Shown piece by piece: positions 15,664 to 26,495 of a stretch of 37,510 nucleotides of DNA. Source of the DNA: Thiogranum sp. GTDB lineage: Bacteria > Pseudomonadota > Gammaproteobacteria > DSM-19610. Made by a program: the position numbers and the translations under genes. The first letter of the stretch is position 1; each line of letters begins with the position of its first letter. The DNA lies in NCBI GenBank assembly GCA_024102665.1, contig JAGFJP010000071.1, forward strand, positions 1 to 37,510, written 5' to 3'. The notes under the pieces are model-generated. The model saw only the letters and a program-made list of their open reading frames with translations, had not been told where the DNA came from and searched no databases.

Positions 15664-17595
15664 TCAGTCTTTCCACAGATTGTTGGCCGCGTACTTCAGC
15701 ACCACTTCCGCCGAATGCTCGTTGTAACCGCGCTCGAGCAGGGCGCTGACCAGATCCCTGTATTTGCTCATCTGTTCCTCGTCGCGGGTGCGCGCCTTGG
15801 TGATGATGCGGCTCATTTCACGTACCGAACTCATGAGTTTCTTTTCAATGGCTTCCTTGAGCGGTTCGTAGGACTGATAGTTCACTGTCTCGCCGCGGCG
15901 TATCTTGCCCCACAGGTAAGCCATCACTTCCTGGCGAAAACCCTGCGCGCTGCTGCCTACCACGGCGATCTGTTCCTCGACCGATTTCAGGAAGCTTTCA
16001 TCAGGTTGCAGCTCTTCGCCGGTGTTGCGGTCCTTGACGCGCGTCTTGTTCACCCAGGCCTCGGTATGGTCGAGATAGTTCTGGTACAGCGCCTCGGCCT
16101 GTTCCTCGAAGGAATAGACGAAGGCCTTGGTGATTTCCTTTTCCAGCATCTCCAGGTAGGCCTTGTGCAGTGTGTCCTGCAGGAACTCCAGGTAGCGCTT
16201 GCGCGAATCATCGGGCAGGTCCGCGGCTTTCACCATGTTGATGAGCGCTTCGCGCACATTGATCGGATTGATGCCTTCCGGGCTTTCCGCCAGCGCGTTG
16301 TCGATGGCTTTCATGATGAAGCGCGGGGAAATGCCGAACATGCCTTCGCGTCGGGCTTCTTCCTGCAGTTCGCGGATATTGACCTTGACGGTCTTGCCTT
16401 TCTCCACAACCTCGTCACCGTTGTAAAGATGCAGCTTGGTCATCAGGTCGGCCTTGCTGCTGGGCTCCAGGCGCGTGAGGATGGCGAACATCGCCGCCAG
16501 TTCCAGCGTATGCGGCGCAATGTGCTTGCGGAACTCGGATTTGTCCAGCAGCTTCCGATAGATCCTGACTTCTTCGGAGACACGCAGGTTGTAGAGCACC
16601 TTGATAACGACGATGCGATCCAGAAAGGCCTCGTTGGTAGGATCGCCCTTGAAGCGCTGCCACTCGGCTTCGTTGGAGTGCGCGACGATCGAGGTGTCGA
16701 CATAGACAGTGCCGTGACGGCCCGGTGCCGGAATGAATTTTTCCTGCGTCGCCGTGATCATGGTGTGCAGGTATTCCGGCTCGTTCTTGAACACCTCGAT
16801 GAATTCCGTCATGCCGCGGTTGCCGACGTTGAAGGCGCCGTTCAGATCGAGCGCGCGCGGGTCGCCTTCGGAGAAGGTGTCGAGTTTGGAGATATCCACC
16901 GAACCTATCAGCACCGAGGTGTCCTGGTTGTTGGGGTCGACCGGCGGCACCACGCCGATGCCGCGGCGTTCATGCCGCGAAAAAGGCACGCACGCCACCG
17001 GCACGTTTTCGTAGTGGCCGTTGAATTCGTGCCGCAGGCGGTACCGGCACACCGGGCACAGGTCGCCTTCGATATGCACGTCCAGCATTTTTTCGAACTC
17101 ACGCCGCAGGTGCACGGGTATCAGGTGCAGCGGTTCCTCGGCCATCGGGCAACCCTCGATGGCGTACACCGGTTCGGATTCCTCGAGCCCCTGCTGCAGA
17201 CGGGCGATGAGCGAACTCTTGCCCGCGCCTACCGGCCCCATCAGGTACAGGACCTGGCGGCTTTCCTCGCCGTGCAGCGATGCCGAGTGAAAATAGCGCA
17301 CCAGCTGCGCCAGCGTGCGCTCGATACCGAAAAATTCGTCACGGAAAAAGTCATAGACGCGGAGCGATTCATCGGCAAACAGGCGGTTGATGCGCGGATC
17401 CTCGCTGTCGCTGATGTTGGCGACGCCGCGGCTGACGATGGCGTCATAGATGCGCGCATGCGCAAGTTTCGGAATCGTCGGATCGGCTTTGACTTTCTCG
17501 AGGTATTCCAGGAAATTACCCTGCCACTGGTAATCCCTGCTGCGCGCGCGGTCGGTTTCGATCAAGGTCGCAAAGTCTGAAGTCCTCTGATTCAT
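15664..17595 (-). CDS. prkA: PrkA-type serine protein kinase / AAA+ protein (YeaG-like)
   Basis: The 643-residue protein is almost exactly the size of E. coli YeaG. It has an N-terminal AAA-like domain with Walker A MGPVGAGKSS (119-128) and a CPVCRYRL pair of cysteines. The C-terminal PrkA domain includes FVYSFEEQAEALYQNYLDH and ends RGYNEHSAEVVLKYAANNLWKD. YeaG-family proteins are kinases or AAA proteins induced by nitrogen or carbon starvation. The ATG at 17595 is preceded by a G-rich ribosome binding site (GGGGGG). It is first in the unit with yeaH and spoVR. I searched the 198-base leader for a sigma-54 GG-N10-GC site and did not see a convincing one. Confidence 0.95.
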   Translation of the reverse strand: MNQRTSDFATLIETDRARSRDYQWQGNFLEYLEKVKADPTIPKLAHARIYDAIVSRGVANISDSEDPRINRLFADESLRVYDFFRDEFFGIERTLAQLVRYFHSASLHGEESRQVLYLMGPVGAGKSSLIARLQQGLEESEPVYAIEGCPMAEEPLHLIPVHLRREFEKMLDVHIEGDLCPVCRYRLRHEFNGHYENVPVACVPFSRHERRGIGVVPPVDPNNQDTSVLIGSVDISKLDTFSEGDPRALDLNGAFNVGNRGMTEFIEVFKNEPEYLHTMITATQEKFIPAPGRHGTVYVDTSIVAHSNEAEWQRFKGDPTNEAFLDRIVVIKVLYNLRVSEEVRIYRKLLDKSEFRKHIAPHTLELAAMFAILTRLEPSSKADLMTKLHLYNGDEVVEKGKTVKVNIRELQEEARREGMFGISPRFIMKAIDNALAESPEGINPINVREALINMVKAADLPDDSRKRYLEFLQDTLHKAYLEMLEKEITKAFVYSFEEQAEALYQNYLDHTEAWVNKTRVKDRNTGEELQPDESFLKSVEEQIAVVGSSAQGFRQEVMAYLWGKIRRGETVNYQSYEPLKEAIEKKLMSSVREMSRIITKARTRDEEQMSKYRDLVSALLERGYNEHSAEVVLKYAANNLWKD

Positions 17596-17793
17596 GCTGT
17601 ACCCCCCTGGTCAGGTTGCGCTCTTTGTTCGACGCCAGAAGATGCGTCAGGGTTCACACCTGAAATTTAGACCGCTTTTGAAAGTAATTGTCACCGCTTG
17701 CGCCGAATCGCTTATCAAATTCACAAATGACCGCATTGCGCATGCGGCGCTACAGGTGTATTTCCACGAAAGGTAAATGGAATCGCAGCGCGC

Positions 17794-18237
17794 TCAGTGC
17801 GCGGGCACATCCATGATGTAGGCGTTCAGATCGTCGATGCGGTGCTGCTGGTCACGCACCAGCCAGCGTGTCAGGTCACCGCTGGACACGAGACCGTGCA
17901 GGGTGCCGTCGTGCATGACGGGAAGGTGACGGAAACGCTTTTCCGTCACCAGCAGCATGGCATCTTCCACCGCCATTTCCGGTGAAACGCAGACAGGATC
18001 CTGCGTCATTACCTGCTCCACGCGGGTGGTTTCCGCGTCCCGGTCCGCCGCCACCACGCGGACCAGCACGTCCCGTTCGCTGAAAATGCCGACCAGTTCG
18101 CCATCGTCGAGCACCACAAGTGCGCCGATGTTGTGCCGGTTCATCTCGCGCACGGCGTTGGCCACGCTGCTGTCCGGCGTCACCGAGTACACCCGGCCGG
18201 GCTTGTCTTTCAACAATGCGCTGAGCGGCGTTTTCAT
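17794..18237 (-). CDS. tandem CBS-domain protein
   Basis: The 147-residue soluble protein consists of two CBS domains: VYSVTPDSSVANAVREMNRH with GALVVLDDGELVGIFSERDV, and DPVCVSPEMAVEDAMLLVTE with RHLPVMHDGTLHGLVSSGDL. The ending is LNAYIMDVPAH. Such stand-alone CBS pairs bind adenine nucleotides and are usually energy or stress sensors. The start MKTPLSALL at 18237 is preferred over the longer frame to 18291, whose extra residues are not CBS-like. It lies upstream of prkA on the same strand with a 198-base gap, so it probably has its own promoter but may belong to the same stress response. Confidence 0.9.
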   Translation of the reverse strand: MKTPLSALLKDKPGRVYSVTPDSSVANAVREMNRHNIGALVVLDDGELVGIFSERDVLVRVVAADRDAETTRVEQVMTQDPVCVSPEMAVEDAMLLVTEKRFRHLPVMHDGTLHGLVSSGDLTRWLVRDQQHRIDDLNAYIMDVPAH

Positions 18238-18478
18238 GTGCAATCCCGTATGCGAACAAGAGGATTGGATGCCTACACTACTGACTTCCAAGTATAGCCA
18301 ATGCTGTGCGCTGCAGCGCTGGCGGTCGCAGCCGCGATGCGCCGCCGGTGGATGGGGCTAAACTGATGTTAATGAGACAAAAAAATTCCAGCTGCCTGCA
18401 GGAAACGCAGGTTCGAACGGACCCTCGATTTCGCTGCTGCGCGTGCGGTTCCGGGTTTGCCTGTGACGATGCGGTGAC

Positions 18479-19738
18479 ATGACCGACGACCAGCAGACCT
18501 TCTACTATCTGTTTGTCTCGCTCGCCATTGGTCTTTTGATCGGCGTCGAACGGGGCTGGAAGGAACGCGGCCTCGGAGAAGGCGAGCGCGTTGCGGGCGT
18601 GCGTACCTACGGGCTGATCGGGCTGCTCGGCGGCGGTTCTGCGCTGCTCGCCGGATATCTGGGACCGCTGGCGCTGGGACTGGCGTTCATCGGCGTTGCC
18701 GGTGTGTTGACGGCGGTTTACGTGGCGAACCTGCGTCGCGACCAGGACGTCGGGATCACCAGCCTGGTGGCGGGTCTTCTGACCTTCGTGTTCGGGGCGC
18801 TGGCCGCCACCGGCGAACTGGCCGTCGCGGCGGCATTTGCCGTCATGACAACACTGGTTCTGGGCTACAAGCCGCAACTGCACCGCTGGGTGGGCGCGCT
18901 GGAAGGCGACGAGCTGCACGCCGGCCTGAAGTTGCTGCTGATCTCGGTGGTGTTGCTGCCGATACTGCCCAATCGCGGCTTTGGGCCCTGGCAGGCGCTG
19001 AATCCGTACCAGATCTGGTGGTTGGTGGTGCTGATTGCGGCGATTTCCTTTGTCGGTTATTTCGCCATCAAGATCGGTGGCGCCAGCAAGGGCGTGGTGT
19101 TTACCGGCCTGTTCGGCGGACTGGCGTCCTCCACCGCAGTGACGCTGCATTTTTCGCGCATGGGCGGCCGTTCCGCCGCCATGAGACCGATCCTGGCCAT
19201 CGGTATCCTGCTCGCCTGCGGAACCATGTTTCCGCGCATGCTGTTGCTTGCCGGCGTGCTCAACCGGCAACTGCTGCAGTTGTTGCTGGCGCCGGCGGCG
19301 GTCATGACGTTGTTGATCTACGCGACTGTGCTGTTCTACCACTGGTCGATGACGCACAAGCGGGTCGATGCCGAAGCGCCCCTGAAGAACCCGCTGGAAC
19401 TCGCCGCCGCCATGAAGTTCGGCCTGTTGCTGGCGCTGATCATGTTGCTGGGCAAAACGCTGCAGACGTGGTTCGGCGATGCCGGCGTGCTGGCGCTGGC
19501 GGCCGCGTCGGGCGTGGCCGATGTCGACGCCATTACCCTGTCGCTGGCGCGCATGAGCCAGGACGAACTGGCATTGCAGGTTGCGGGTTTCGGCATCATC
19601 ATCGCGGCCGCCGTGAACAGTCTGGTCAAGGCAACCATGGCAGCCGTGATCGGTGGCCGTGTTATCGGTTTGCGTGTCGGACTGCCGTTGCTGGTGGCCG
19701 CGGTCAGCGGACTGTTGATCGCCTGGCTGATGATCTAG
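18479..19738 (+). CDS. MgtC/SapB-DUF4010 family membrane protein
   Basis: The 419-residue membrane protein has about 12 hydrophobic segments. The N-terminal part (YYLFVSLAIGLLIGVERGWK ... GVRTYGLIGLLGG) is the MgtC/SapB module. The C-terminal half is the DUF4010 region, with GLFGGLASSTAVTLHFSRM and the well-conserved ASGVADVDAITLSLARM. The substrate and mechanism of this fusion family are not known; it is usually annotated as a transporter-like protein. No strong Shine-Dalgarno precedes the ATG. It ends with TAG directly abutting the convergent fumarase stop, with no room for a terminator. Confidence 0.9.
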   Translation: MTDDQQTFYYLFVSLAIGLLIGVERGWKERGLGEGERVAGVRTYGLIGLLGGGSALLAGYLGPLALGLAFIGVAGVLTAVYVANLRRDQDVGITSLVAGLLTFVFGALAATGELAVAAAFAVMTTLVLGYKPQLHRWVGALEGDELHAGLKLLLISVVLLPILPNRGFGPWQALNPYQIWWLVVLIAAISFVGYFAIKIGGASKGVVFTGLFGGLASSTAVTLHFSRMGGRSAAMRPILAIGILLACGTMFPRMLLLAGVLNRQLLQLLLAPAAVMTLLIYATVLFYHWSMTHKRVDAEAPLKNPLELAAAMKFGLLLALIMLLGKTLQTWFGDAGVLALAAASGVADVDAITLSLARMSQDELALQVAGFGIIIAAAVNSLVKATMAAVIGGRVIGLRVGLPLLVAAVSGLLIAWLMI

Positions 19739-21124
19739 TCAGCGCCCCGAGCGGGTCAGGTGCAGGGGATCCAGCAGGCTGTCCAGCTCGGCGCCTGACA
19801 GACCGGTCATTTCCGCGGCAACTTCCCTGATCGGGCGCTGCGTCGCATAGGCGATTTTGGCGATTTCGGCGCTCTTGTCGTAGCCGATAACCTCGTTGAG
19901 AGCCGTTACCAGGATCGGATTGCGCGCCAGCGCCGCCTGGATATGGGCTTCGTTCACGGTAAATCCCGCCAGCGTCCTGTCGGCCAGCAGACGCGCGGCG
20001 TTCGCCAGCAGGCCGATGCTCTGCAGCAGATTGCAGGCGATCACCGGCAGCATGGTATTGAGCTGAAAGTTGCCCGACTGCCCGGCGAGCGCGACAGTCG
20101 TGTCATTGCCGATGACCTGCGCGCATACCATCGTGACCGCTTCGGGAATCACCGGGTTTACCTTGCCCGGCATAATGCTGCTGCCCGGTTGCAGCGCCGG
20201 CAGGCTGATTTCCGCCAGGCCGGTCAGGGGTCCGCTGTTCATCCAGCGCAGATCGTTGGCGATTTTCATCAGGCAAACCGCGATGCCGCGTAACTGACCG
20301 CTCAGCTCGACCGCCGTATCCTGCCCCGAGATCGCGGCAAAAAAGCTGGCGGCGGGCCGGAAAGCGATTCCGGTGCGCGCGGCGAGCTCATCGGCGAAGC
20401 GTTGCGCGAAATCCGGATGCGCGTTGACACCGGTCCCGACCGCGGTGCCACCCTGCGCGAGGCGCTCCAGCCTGGGCATCACTGATGCCAGGCGTTCCAG
20501 GCTGTCACGCACTTGCGCGCTCCAGCCGCCGAGTTCCTGGGCAAAGGTGATCGGCAGGGCGTCCATCAGGTGCGTGCGCCCGGTCTTGACCACGGCATCG
20601 AGTTCCCGCGCACGGTCATCTATCACTTCGACCAGTCGTTCCAGGGCCGGTTGCAGCTGCGCGCGGCACGCCAGCCGCGCACTGACATGAATCGCGGTCG
20701 GGATCACGTCATTGCTGCTTTGCCCGCGGTTCACCTGATCGTTGGCGTGCACCCGGGTGCCCAGCGCTTGCGAGGCGAGGGTCGCAATCACTTCATTGGC
20801 GTTCATGTTGGTGCTGGTGCCGGAACCGGTTTGAAACACGTCGACGGGAAAATGGGCGTCGTAATCGCCCTCGGAGACGCGGTCGGCCGCCGCGGCGATG
20901 GCGGTGGCGACGTCCGCGTCGAGCTGGCCGAGCCGGGCATTGACCTGCGCGGCGCAGGACTTGATCAGCCCCAGCGCGGCAATGAAAGGGCGCGGCATTG
21001 TCAGCCCGCTGAGCGGAAAATTGTCCACGGCGCGCTGCGTCTGGGCGCCGTACAGCGCGTCTTCGGGCACCTTGACTTCACCCATGCTGTCGCGTTCGGT
21101 GCGGTATCGCTGGTCTGAATCCAT
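19739..21124 (-). CDS. fumC: class II fumarate hydratase (FumC-like)
   Basis: The 461-residue enzyme belongs to the fumarase/aspartase superfamily and interconverts fumarate and malate in the TCA cycle. It has the FQTGSGTSTNMNANEVIA signature, KTGRTHLMDALP, and the catalytic loop GSSIMPGKVNPVIPEAV. The start ATG at 21124 (MDSDQRYRTERDSMGEVKVP) has an AGGAG 6 bases upstream; the frame to 21226 is extra. The loop reads NPVIPE rather than the NPTQxE of most FumC proteins, a form also found in aspartases and in some Pseudomonas-type fumarases. The rest, notably TNMNANEV and GGTAVGTG, fits fumarase. Aspartate ammonia-lyase is the less likely alternative. Confidence 0.87.
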   Translation of the reverse strand: MDSDQRYRTERDSMGEVKVPEDALYGAQTQRAVDNFPLSGLTMPRPFIAALGLIKSCAAQVNARLGQLDADVATAIAAAADRVSEGDYDAHFPVDVFQTGSGTSTNMNANEVIATLASQALGTRVHANDQVNRGQSSNDVIPTAIHVSARLACRAQLQPALERLVEVIDDRARELDAVVKTGRTHLMDALPITFAQELGGWSAQVRDSLERLASVMPRLERLAQGGTAVGTGVNAHPDFAQRFADELAARTGIAFRPAASFFAAISGQDTAVELSGQLRGIAVCLMKIANDLRWMNSGPLTGLAEISLPALQPGSSIMPGKVNPVIPEAVTMVCAQVIGNDTTVALAGQSGNFQLNTMLPVIACNLLQSIGLLANAARLLADRTLAGFTVNEAHIQAALARNPILVTALNEVIGYDKSAEIAKIAYATQRPIREVAAEMTGLSGAELDSLLDPLHLTRSGR

Positions 21125-21378
21125 GGCTGGCTCCTGAGCTTCTCGGGCAGGGGAGTGACAGGATGCGCCATCAACACCGCGTTGCCAATGCATCGGCAAT
21201 TCTTTTCGCAAGTCAGACACTTGCAAATTCAGGGGGAATGTTATGCCGGTTGCGCGAGTCTATTGGCTGTAAGCTGATGTTGTTTGCGCTGTGGGCAATT
21301 CAGGCGACGCGGACGGTCACCGGCGGTGCCGGGCCGCGATTGCGCACGTCACGCGCTATCATCAACAGTACGGGTGAA

Positions 21379-21399
21379 CGGCCGGTGCCGCACCGGCCG
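21379..21399 (+). promoter_or_regulatory. perfect hairpin in the leader of the DsrE-like gene
   Basis: CGGCCGGTG-CCG-CACCGGCCG is a perfect 9-base-arm stem just before the AAGGAG ribosome binding site (21411-21416). It would form a very stable stem in the 5' leader and could affect translation or mRNA life. In the same 299-base intergenic stretch GCAAGT-CAGAC-ACTTGC (21208-21224) is a weaker inverted repeat. I saw no clear promoter hexamers there. Confidence 0.45.
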
Positions 21400-21423
21400 C
21401 CGACAACGACAAGGAGAGAAAAA

Positions 21424-21909
21424 ATGCCATGGTCCCTGAATCGATGTCTGTTGGGTATTGTCGTCCTGTTGTTCGCCAGCGCCGCGGCGGCGCAGGCACA
21501 GGCGCCCTGGGGCAGGGCGCAATCCACGCCCGTCGACTACGAGCCCCGCAAAGTCGTCTATGACGTTTCGGTGTCCGATCAGGAGAGCTTTTCGCGTGTC
21601 CTGGATCGCGCCAGCTACCTGAATAACCTCTATGAGGCGGACCCGTTCCAGGCCTCGATCGTGCTGGTGCTGCACGGTAACGAGATCCCGTTTTTCGCCA
21701 TCGCCAACCTGCCCAGGTACAAGGACCTGATGGTTCGCGCCCAAAGCCTCACGGTGGGCGGCGTGATCAGTATCAGGATGTGCGAGGTGGCGGCCCGGGG
21801 CCACGGCCTGCAACCCAAAGACATCCACGGTTTCGTTGAAATCGTGCCGATGGCCGATGCCGAGATCGTGCGTCTGCAACAAGAGGACGGCTATGCTTAT
21901 ATGCAATGA
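21424..21909 (+). CDS. exported DsrE/DsrF-like protein
   Basis: The 161-residue product starts with a clear signal peptide (MPWSLNRCLLGIVVLLFASAAAAQA, probable cut after AQA). The mature domain resembles the DsrE fold: RKVVYDVSVSDQESFSRVLD, an asparagine-rich helix NNLYEADPFQASIVLVLHGN, and a single conserved cysteine in SIRMCEVAARGHGL. Cytoplasmic DsrE proteins transfer sulfur; exported versions with one cysteine are of unknown role. An AAGGAGAG ribosome binding site precedes the ATG. Its 3' end overlaps the start of the metallo-hydrolase gene by 17 bases, so the two proteins probably work together in the periplasm, perhaps on a sulfur compound. Confidence 0.82.
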   Translation: MPWSLNRCLLGIVVLLFASAAAAQAQAPWGRAQSTPVDYEPRKVVYDVSVSDQESFSRVLDRASYLNNLYEADPFQASIVLVLHGNEIPFFAIANLPRYKDLMVRAQSLTVGGVISIRMCEVAARGHGLQPKDIHGFVEIVPMADAEIVRLQQEDGYAYMQ

Positions 21910-22936
21910 GCGGCGTGCCGGCGCGCGACGCATGCGCTGGATGACACTGGGCTGGTTGATGCTGGCGCAGGCGACCGGGTTTGCCGAACCAGTGGCGACG
22001 CCGTACGGCGAAGTCAGCCTGCCGTTCGAATTGCACCAGGTGCCGGGAGCGCCGGTGTACTACGTCATCGGGCTTTCCGGTGTGCCGGGTGCGGAAAACG
22101 AGGGACATACGTCGAATGCCGGCTTTGTGGTGACCGATGGAGGCGTGGTGGTATTCGATGCCCTGGGTACGCCGGCGCTCGGTTACCGCCTGCTGCAACG
22201 CATCCGCGAAGTCACCGATCAGCCCATAGAGCGCATTGTGGTCAGCCACTATCACGCAGACCATATCTACGGTCTGCAGGCGTTCAAGGAACATGCCGGT
22301 GATCCGCCGGTGTGGGCACAGCGTCAGGCGCTCGGCTATGTCGGCGGTGACCGCGCCAGCCAGGGCGAGGATGCCGGGCGGCGCCTGGAGCAACGCCGCG
22401 AGGCCCTTTTCCCCTGGGTCAACGAGCAAACCTGGATTGTGCCGCCCGACCGGACTTTCGAAAACGACACCAACTTCGAGGTCGGCGGTATCCGCTTCGA
22501 GCTGCGGCACATGGGGCCGGCGCACGCCCCCGGCGACAGCGTCATGCTGGTGAAGAACTACGGCGTGCTGTTCAGCGGCGATGTTATCTACAAGGGCCGC
22601 GTGCCGTTTCTGGACAGCCCGGAAACCGATACCCGGCACTGGCTGGAGGCGTTGCGGCAACTGGCACAACTCGATCCGCAGCCGCGTTTCGTGATCAACG
22701 GTCACGGCGAACCGTCCGACGCCATCGAGGAGGCCGTCAGCGTCACCCGCGACTATATCGAATATGTGCGTTCGGTGATGGGCGAAGCGGTCGCCGATTT
22801 CGTACCGTTCGATGAGGCCTACAGGCGAGCTGACTGGTCGCGCTACCGCGACATGCCCGCGTTCGATGCCAGCAACCGCGGCAACGCCTACCGCATCTAC
22901 CTGGAACTCGAGGCCGAGTCGCTGGGCGATTCATGA
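21893..22936 (+). CDS. exported metallo-beta-lactamase-fold hydrolase
   Basis: The 347-residue protein carries an N-terminal basic-then-hydrophobic signal (RRMRWMTLGWLMLAQATGFA). The MBL zinc site follows: HYHADH, then HMGPAHAPGD, FSGDVIYKGR and a late INGHGEP. The start ATG at 21893 has AGAGG about 8 bases upstream and overlaps the DsrE-like gene; an internal ATG beginning MRWMT is an alternative. The layout, with GVPGAENEGHTSNAGFVVTD at the front, is of the glyoxalase-II/SoxH-like type. The substrate is unknown. Pairing with a DsrE-like protein suggests thiol or thioester chemistry, which is inference. It ends just before a strong terminator. Confidence 0.87.
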   Translation: MLICNERRAGARRMRWMTLGWLMLAQATGFAEPVATPYGEVSLPFELHQVPGAPVYYVIGLSGVPGAENEGHTSNAGFVVTDGGVVVFDALGTPALGYRLLQRIREVTDQPIERIVVSHYHADHIYGLQAFKEHAGDPPVWAQRQALGYVGGDRASQGEDAGRRLEQRREALFPWVNEQTWIVPPDRTFENDTNFEVGGIRFELRHMGPAHAPGDSVMLVKNYGVLFSGDVIYKGRVPFLDSPETDTRHWLEALRQLAQLDPQPRFVINGHGEPSDAIEEAVSVTRDYIEYVRSVMGEAVADFVPFDEAYRRADWSRYRDMPAFDASNRGNAYRIYLELEAESLGDS

Positions 22937-22965
22937 ACTGCCGTTGACCATACCCTGCGCATAAA

Positions 22966-22995
22966 AAAACGGCGGCATTTTCATGCCGCCGTTTT
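22966..22995. terminator. bidirectional intrinsic terminator
   Basis: AAAACGGCGGCAT-TTTC-ATGCCGCCGTTTT forms a perfect 13-base stem with A/T-rich outer ends, so a U-run follows the stem in both directions. It lies between the convergent metallo-hydrolase (+) and catalase-peroxidase (-) genes and can serve both. Confidence 0.9.
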
Positions 22996-23032
22996 CGCTT
23001 TCCGGGCGTCGGACCCGGAGGGTTGCTGCTTA

Positions 23033-25237
<2,205 letters not shown>

Positions 25238-25325
25238 TTGAGACTTCTCCTTCAGGTTCGCTTGGGTTGTGCTGCCTAGCCGGTCCATCATGATTCCCTC
25301 CGATTGCGCATATTCACATGATTTA

Positions 25326-25353
25326 GATTTAGACTAAGTCTAAACAATGTCAA
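25326..25353 (-). promoter_or_regulatory. katG promoter with 17-bp Fur/PerR-like palindrome
   Basis: On the minus strand a consensus -35 TTGACA (25348-25353) and a TAAATC -10-like hexamer (25326-25331) are 16 bases apart. The spacer and edges contain the perfect palindrome TTTAGACTAAGTCTAAA (25328-25344), with 8-base arms around one base. This has the 7-1-7 geometry of Fur/PerR/Irr-family operators and would block RNA polymerase when bound. A further TTTAGA half-site overlaps at 25322-25327. Confidence 0.65.
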
Positions 25354-25709
25354 CGGTAACCCAGCCCCATAAGCCTGTCAACCTGCAAAAGACCCTGGCC
25401 CAAATGCCCCGGTTTACGCCGCGGCAGCCGCGTACGCCATGGAAATCAGGGGCGTGGTTACCGCGGGGCGGGTGCGTGCGAATGACCGCTGACCGGAAAA
25501 CCCGCCCTGAACGGCGCAAGCAGCCTATTGCAGAAACGGTGGATACCGGTCCTGCGGCAGGCGCAGGATCTCCAGCACCTCCTGCGTGATCTGCGCCATC
25601 CGACGGCATCAGATACCCGGTGCGCACCAGGCCGGCAGCCGTGTTGCCCCATGCTCGACCGTGTGCCCGGCCAGGGCAGGCTGCCGCGATAGCAGCCTCA
25701 TTGCCCGGG
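25354..25709. other. intergenic stretch without a convincing gene
   Basis: Between the katG promoter and the nucleotidyltransferase stop there are 356 bases in which no frame shows a recognisable protein. A short minus-strand frame (25525-25599, 24 residues, ending LRLPQDRYPPFLQ) looks slightly protein-like. It follows on, after a frame change, from a stretch reading LVRTGYLMPSDG. It could be the remnant of a decayed gene, but this is weak. Confidence 0.35.
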
Positions 25710-26483
25710 CTAATCCTTGCGTCGCTTTATCGCGCGTTCCAGGTCGTCGGGCGTACCGATGTCCAGATAGGGTTGTTGCGAGACCGGTACGCCGTGGACG
25801 CTGAATCCGGCGTCCAGCGCGGCCTGCACCACATCGCCGATATACAGTTCCGGGCTGGTGGCGGCGCCTTGCCGGTGGCGGATCAGGAACTCGTGCATGA
25901 ATTCCGTGAATGCGGGTGTCCACACCGCAACGCCCCAGGTGTGCTGCAAAACGGTGGCGGCCGGCTTGATGATGATCTGCCGCACCCGGCCGCCGCTGTC
26001 CGTGTCCACCATGTCCACTTTGTGCGGGCGGTCGGCCGGAAACAGGCCCAGCACGATGTCGGCGCCACTCGCTTCCCGGTATTCGAGAAGCTGCGCGAAA
26101 ATGTTTTCAGGTCCGAACAGCATGTCCGGAAAACCGAGCGCAACGATGGCGTGGCGTACGAACGGCCAGGCCTGGTCGGCGCTGTAGGGGGTTCCCCAGG
26201 GCAGCCCCATCATCAGGTAGGCAATGCTGACGCCGCTTTGCGAACCGTCGCCAAGGTATGCAGGAATGTCCCATTTTCCGTCGCGCAGCACCACGTAGAT
26301 AGTCTCGATGCCGGCGTCGCGCATCTTGCCCAGCAGGTGCTGGCAGACCACCTGTGGCTGCGCGCCGTCACCGCCAGCGGGCAGCGGGTAAATTTCCTTG
26401 CTGCACGACAACTGCGCGAGACGCGTGGCGCGTCCGGCCATAGGGATCAGACCGACGATGTCCCGGGGCTTGTTACCATGCAT
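25710..26483 (-). CDS. sugar-nucleotide pyrophosphorylase-like nucleotidyltransferase
   Basis: The 257-residue protein has the nucleotidyltransferase fold typical of glucose-1-phosphate thymidylyl/uridylyltransferases. The N-terminal signature is the unusual IPMAGRATRLAQLSCSKEIY in place of GGxGTRLxPxTxxxxKP. ALGFPDMLF corresponds to the metal-binding loop, and QQPYLDIGTPDDLERAI is a standard C-terminal ending. It should join a nucleoside triphosphate to a sugar phosphate, but the sugar and base are unknown. It lies 12 bases after the RND permease gene on the same strand, an odd place for a sugar-activation enzyme, with no other polysaccharide genes near. Confidence 0.8.
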   Translation of the reverse strand: MHGNKPRDIVGLIPMAGRATRLAQLSCSKEIYPLPAGGDGAQPQVVCQHLLGKMRDAGIETIYVVLRDGKWDIPAYLGDGSQSGVSIAYLMMGLPWGTPYSADQAWPFVRHAIVALGFPDMLFGPENIFAQLLEYREASGADIVLGLFPADRPHKVDMVDTDSGGRVRQIIIKPAATVLQHTWGVAVWTPAFTEFMHEFLIRHRQGAATSPELYIGDVVQAALDAGFSVHGVPVSQQPYLDIGTPDDLERAIKRRKD

Positions 26484-26495
26484 TGAAGGCGGCCT

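Noticed and set aside
15715..17580. 621-residue plus-strand frame opposite prkA
   Set aside because: Antisense shadow caused by high GC and codon bias; PrkA on the minus strand is unmistakable.
17596..17793. Sigma-54 promoter before prkA, as in E. coli yeaG
   Set aside because: I looked for a GG-N10-GC core on the minus strand and did not find a convincing match.
25340..25627. 95-residue minus-strand frame across the katG promoter
   Set aside because: It runs through the promoter and palindrome, lacks a ribosome binding site and shows no recognisable domain.
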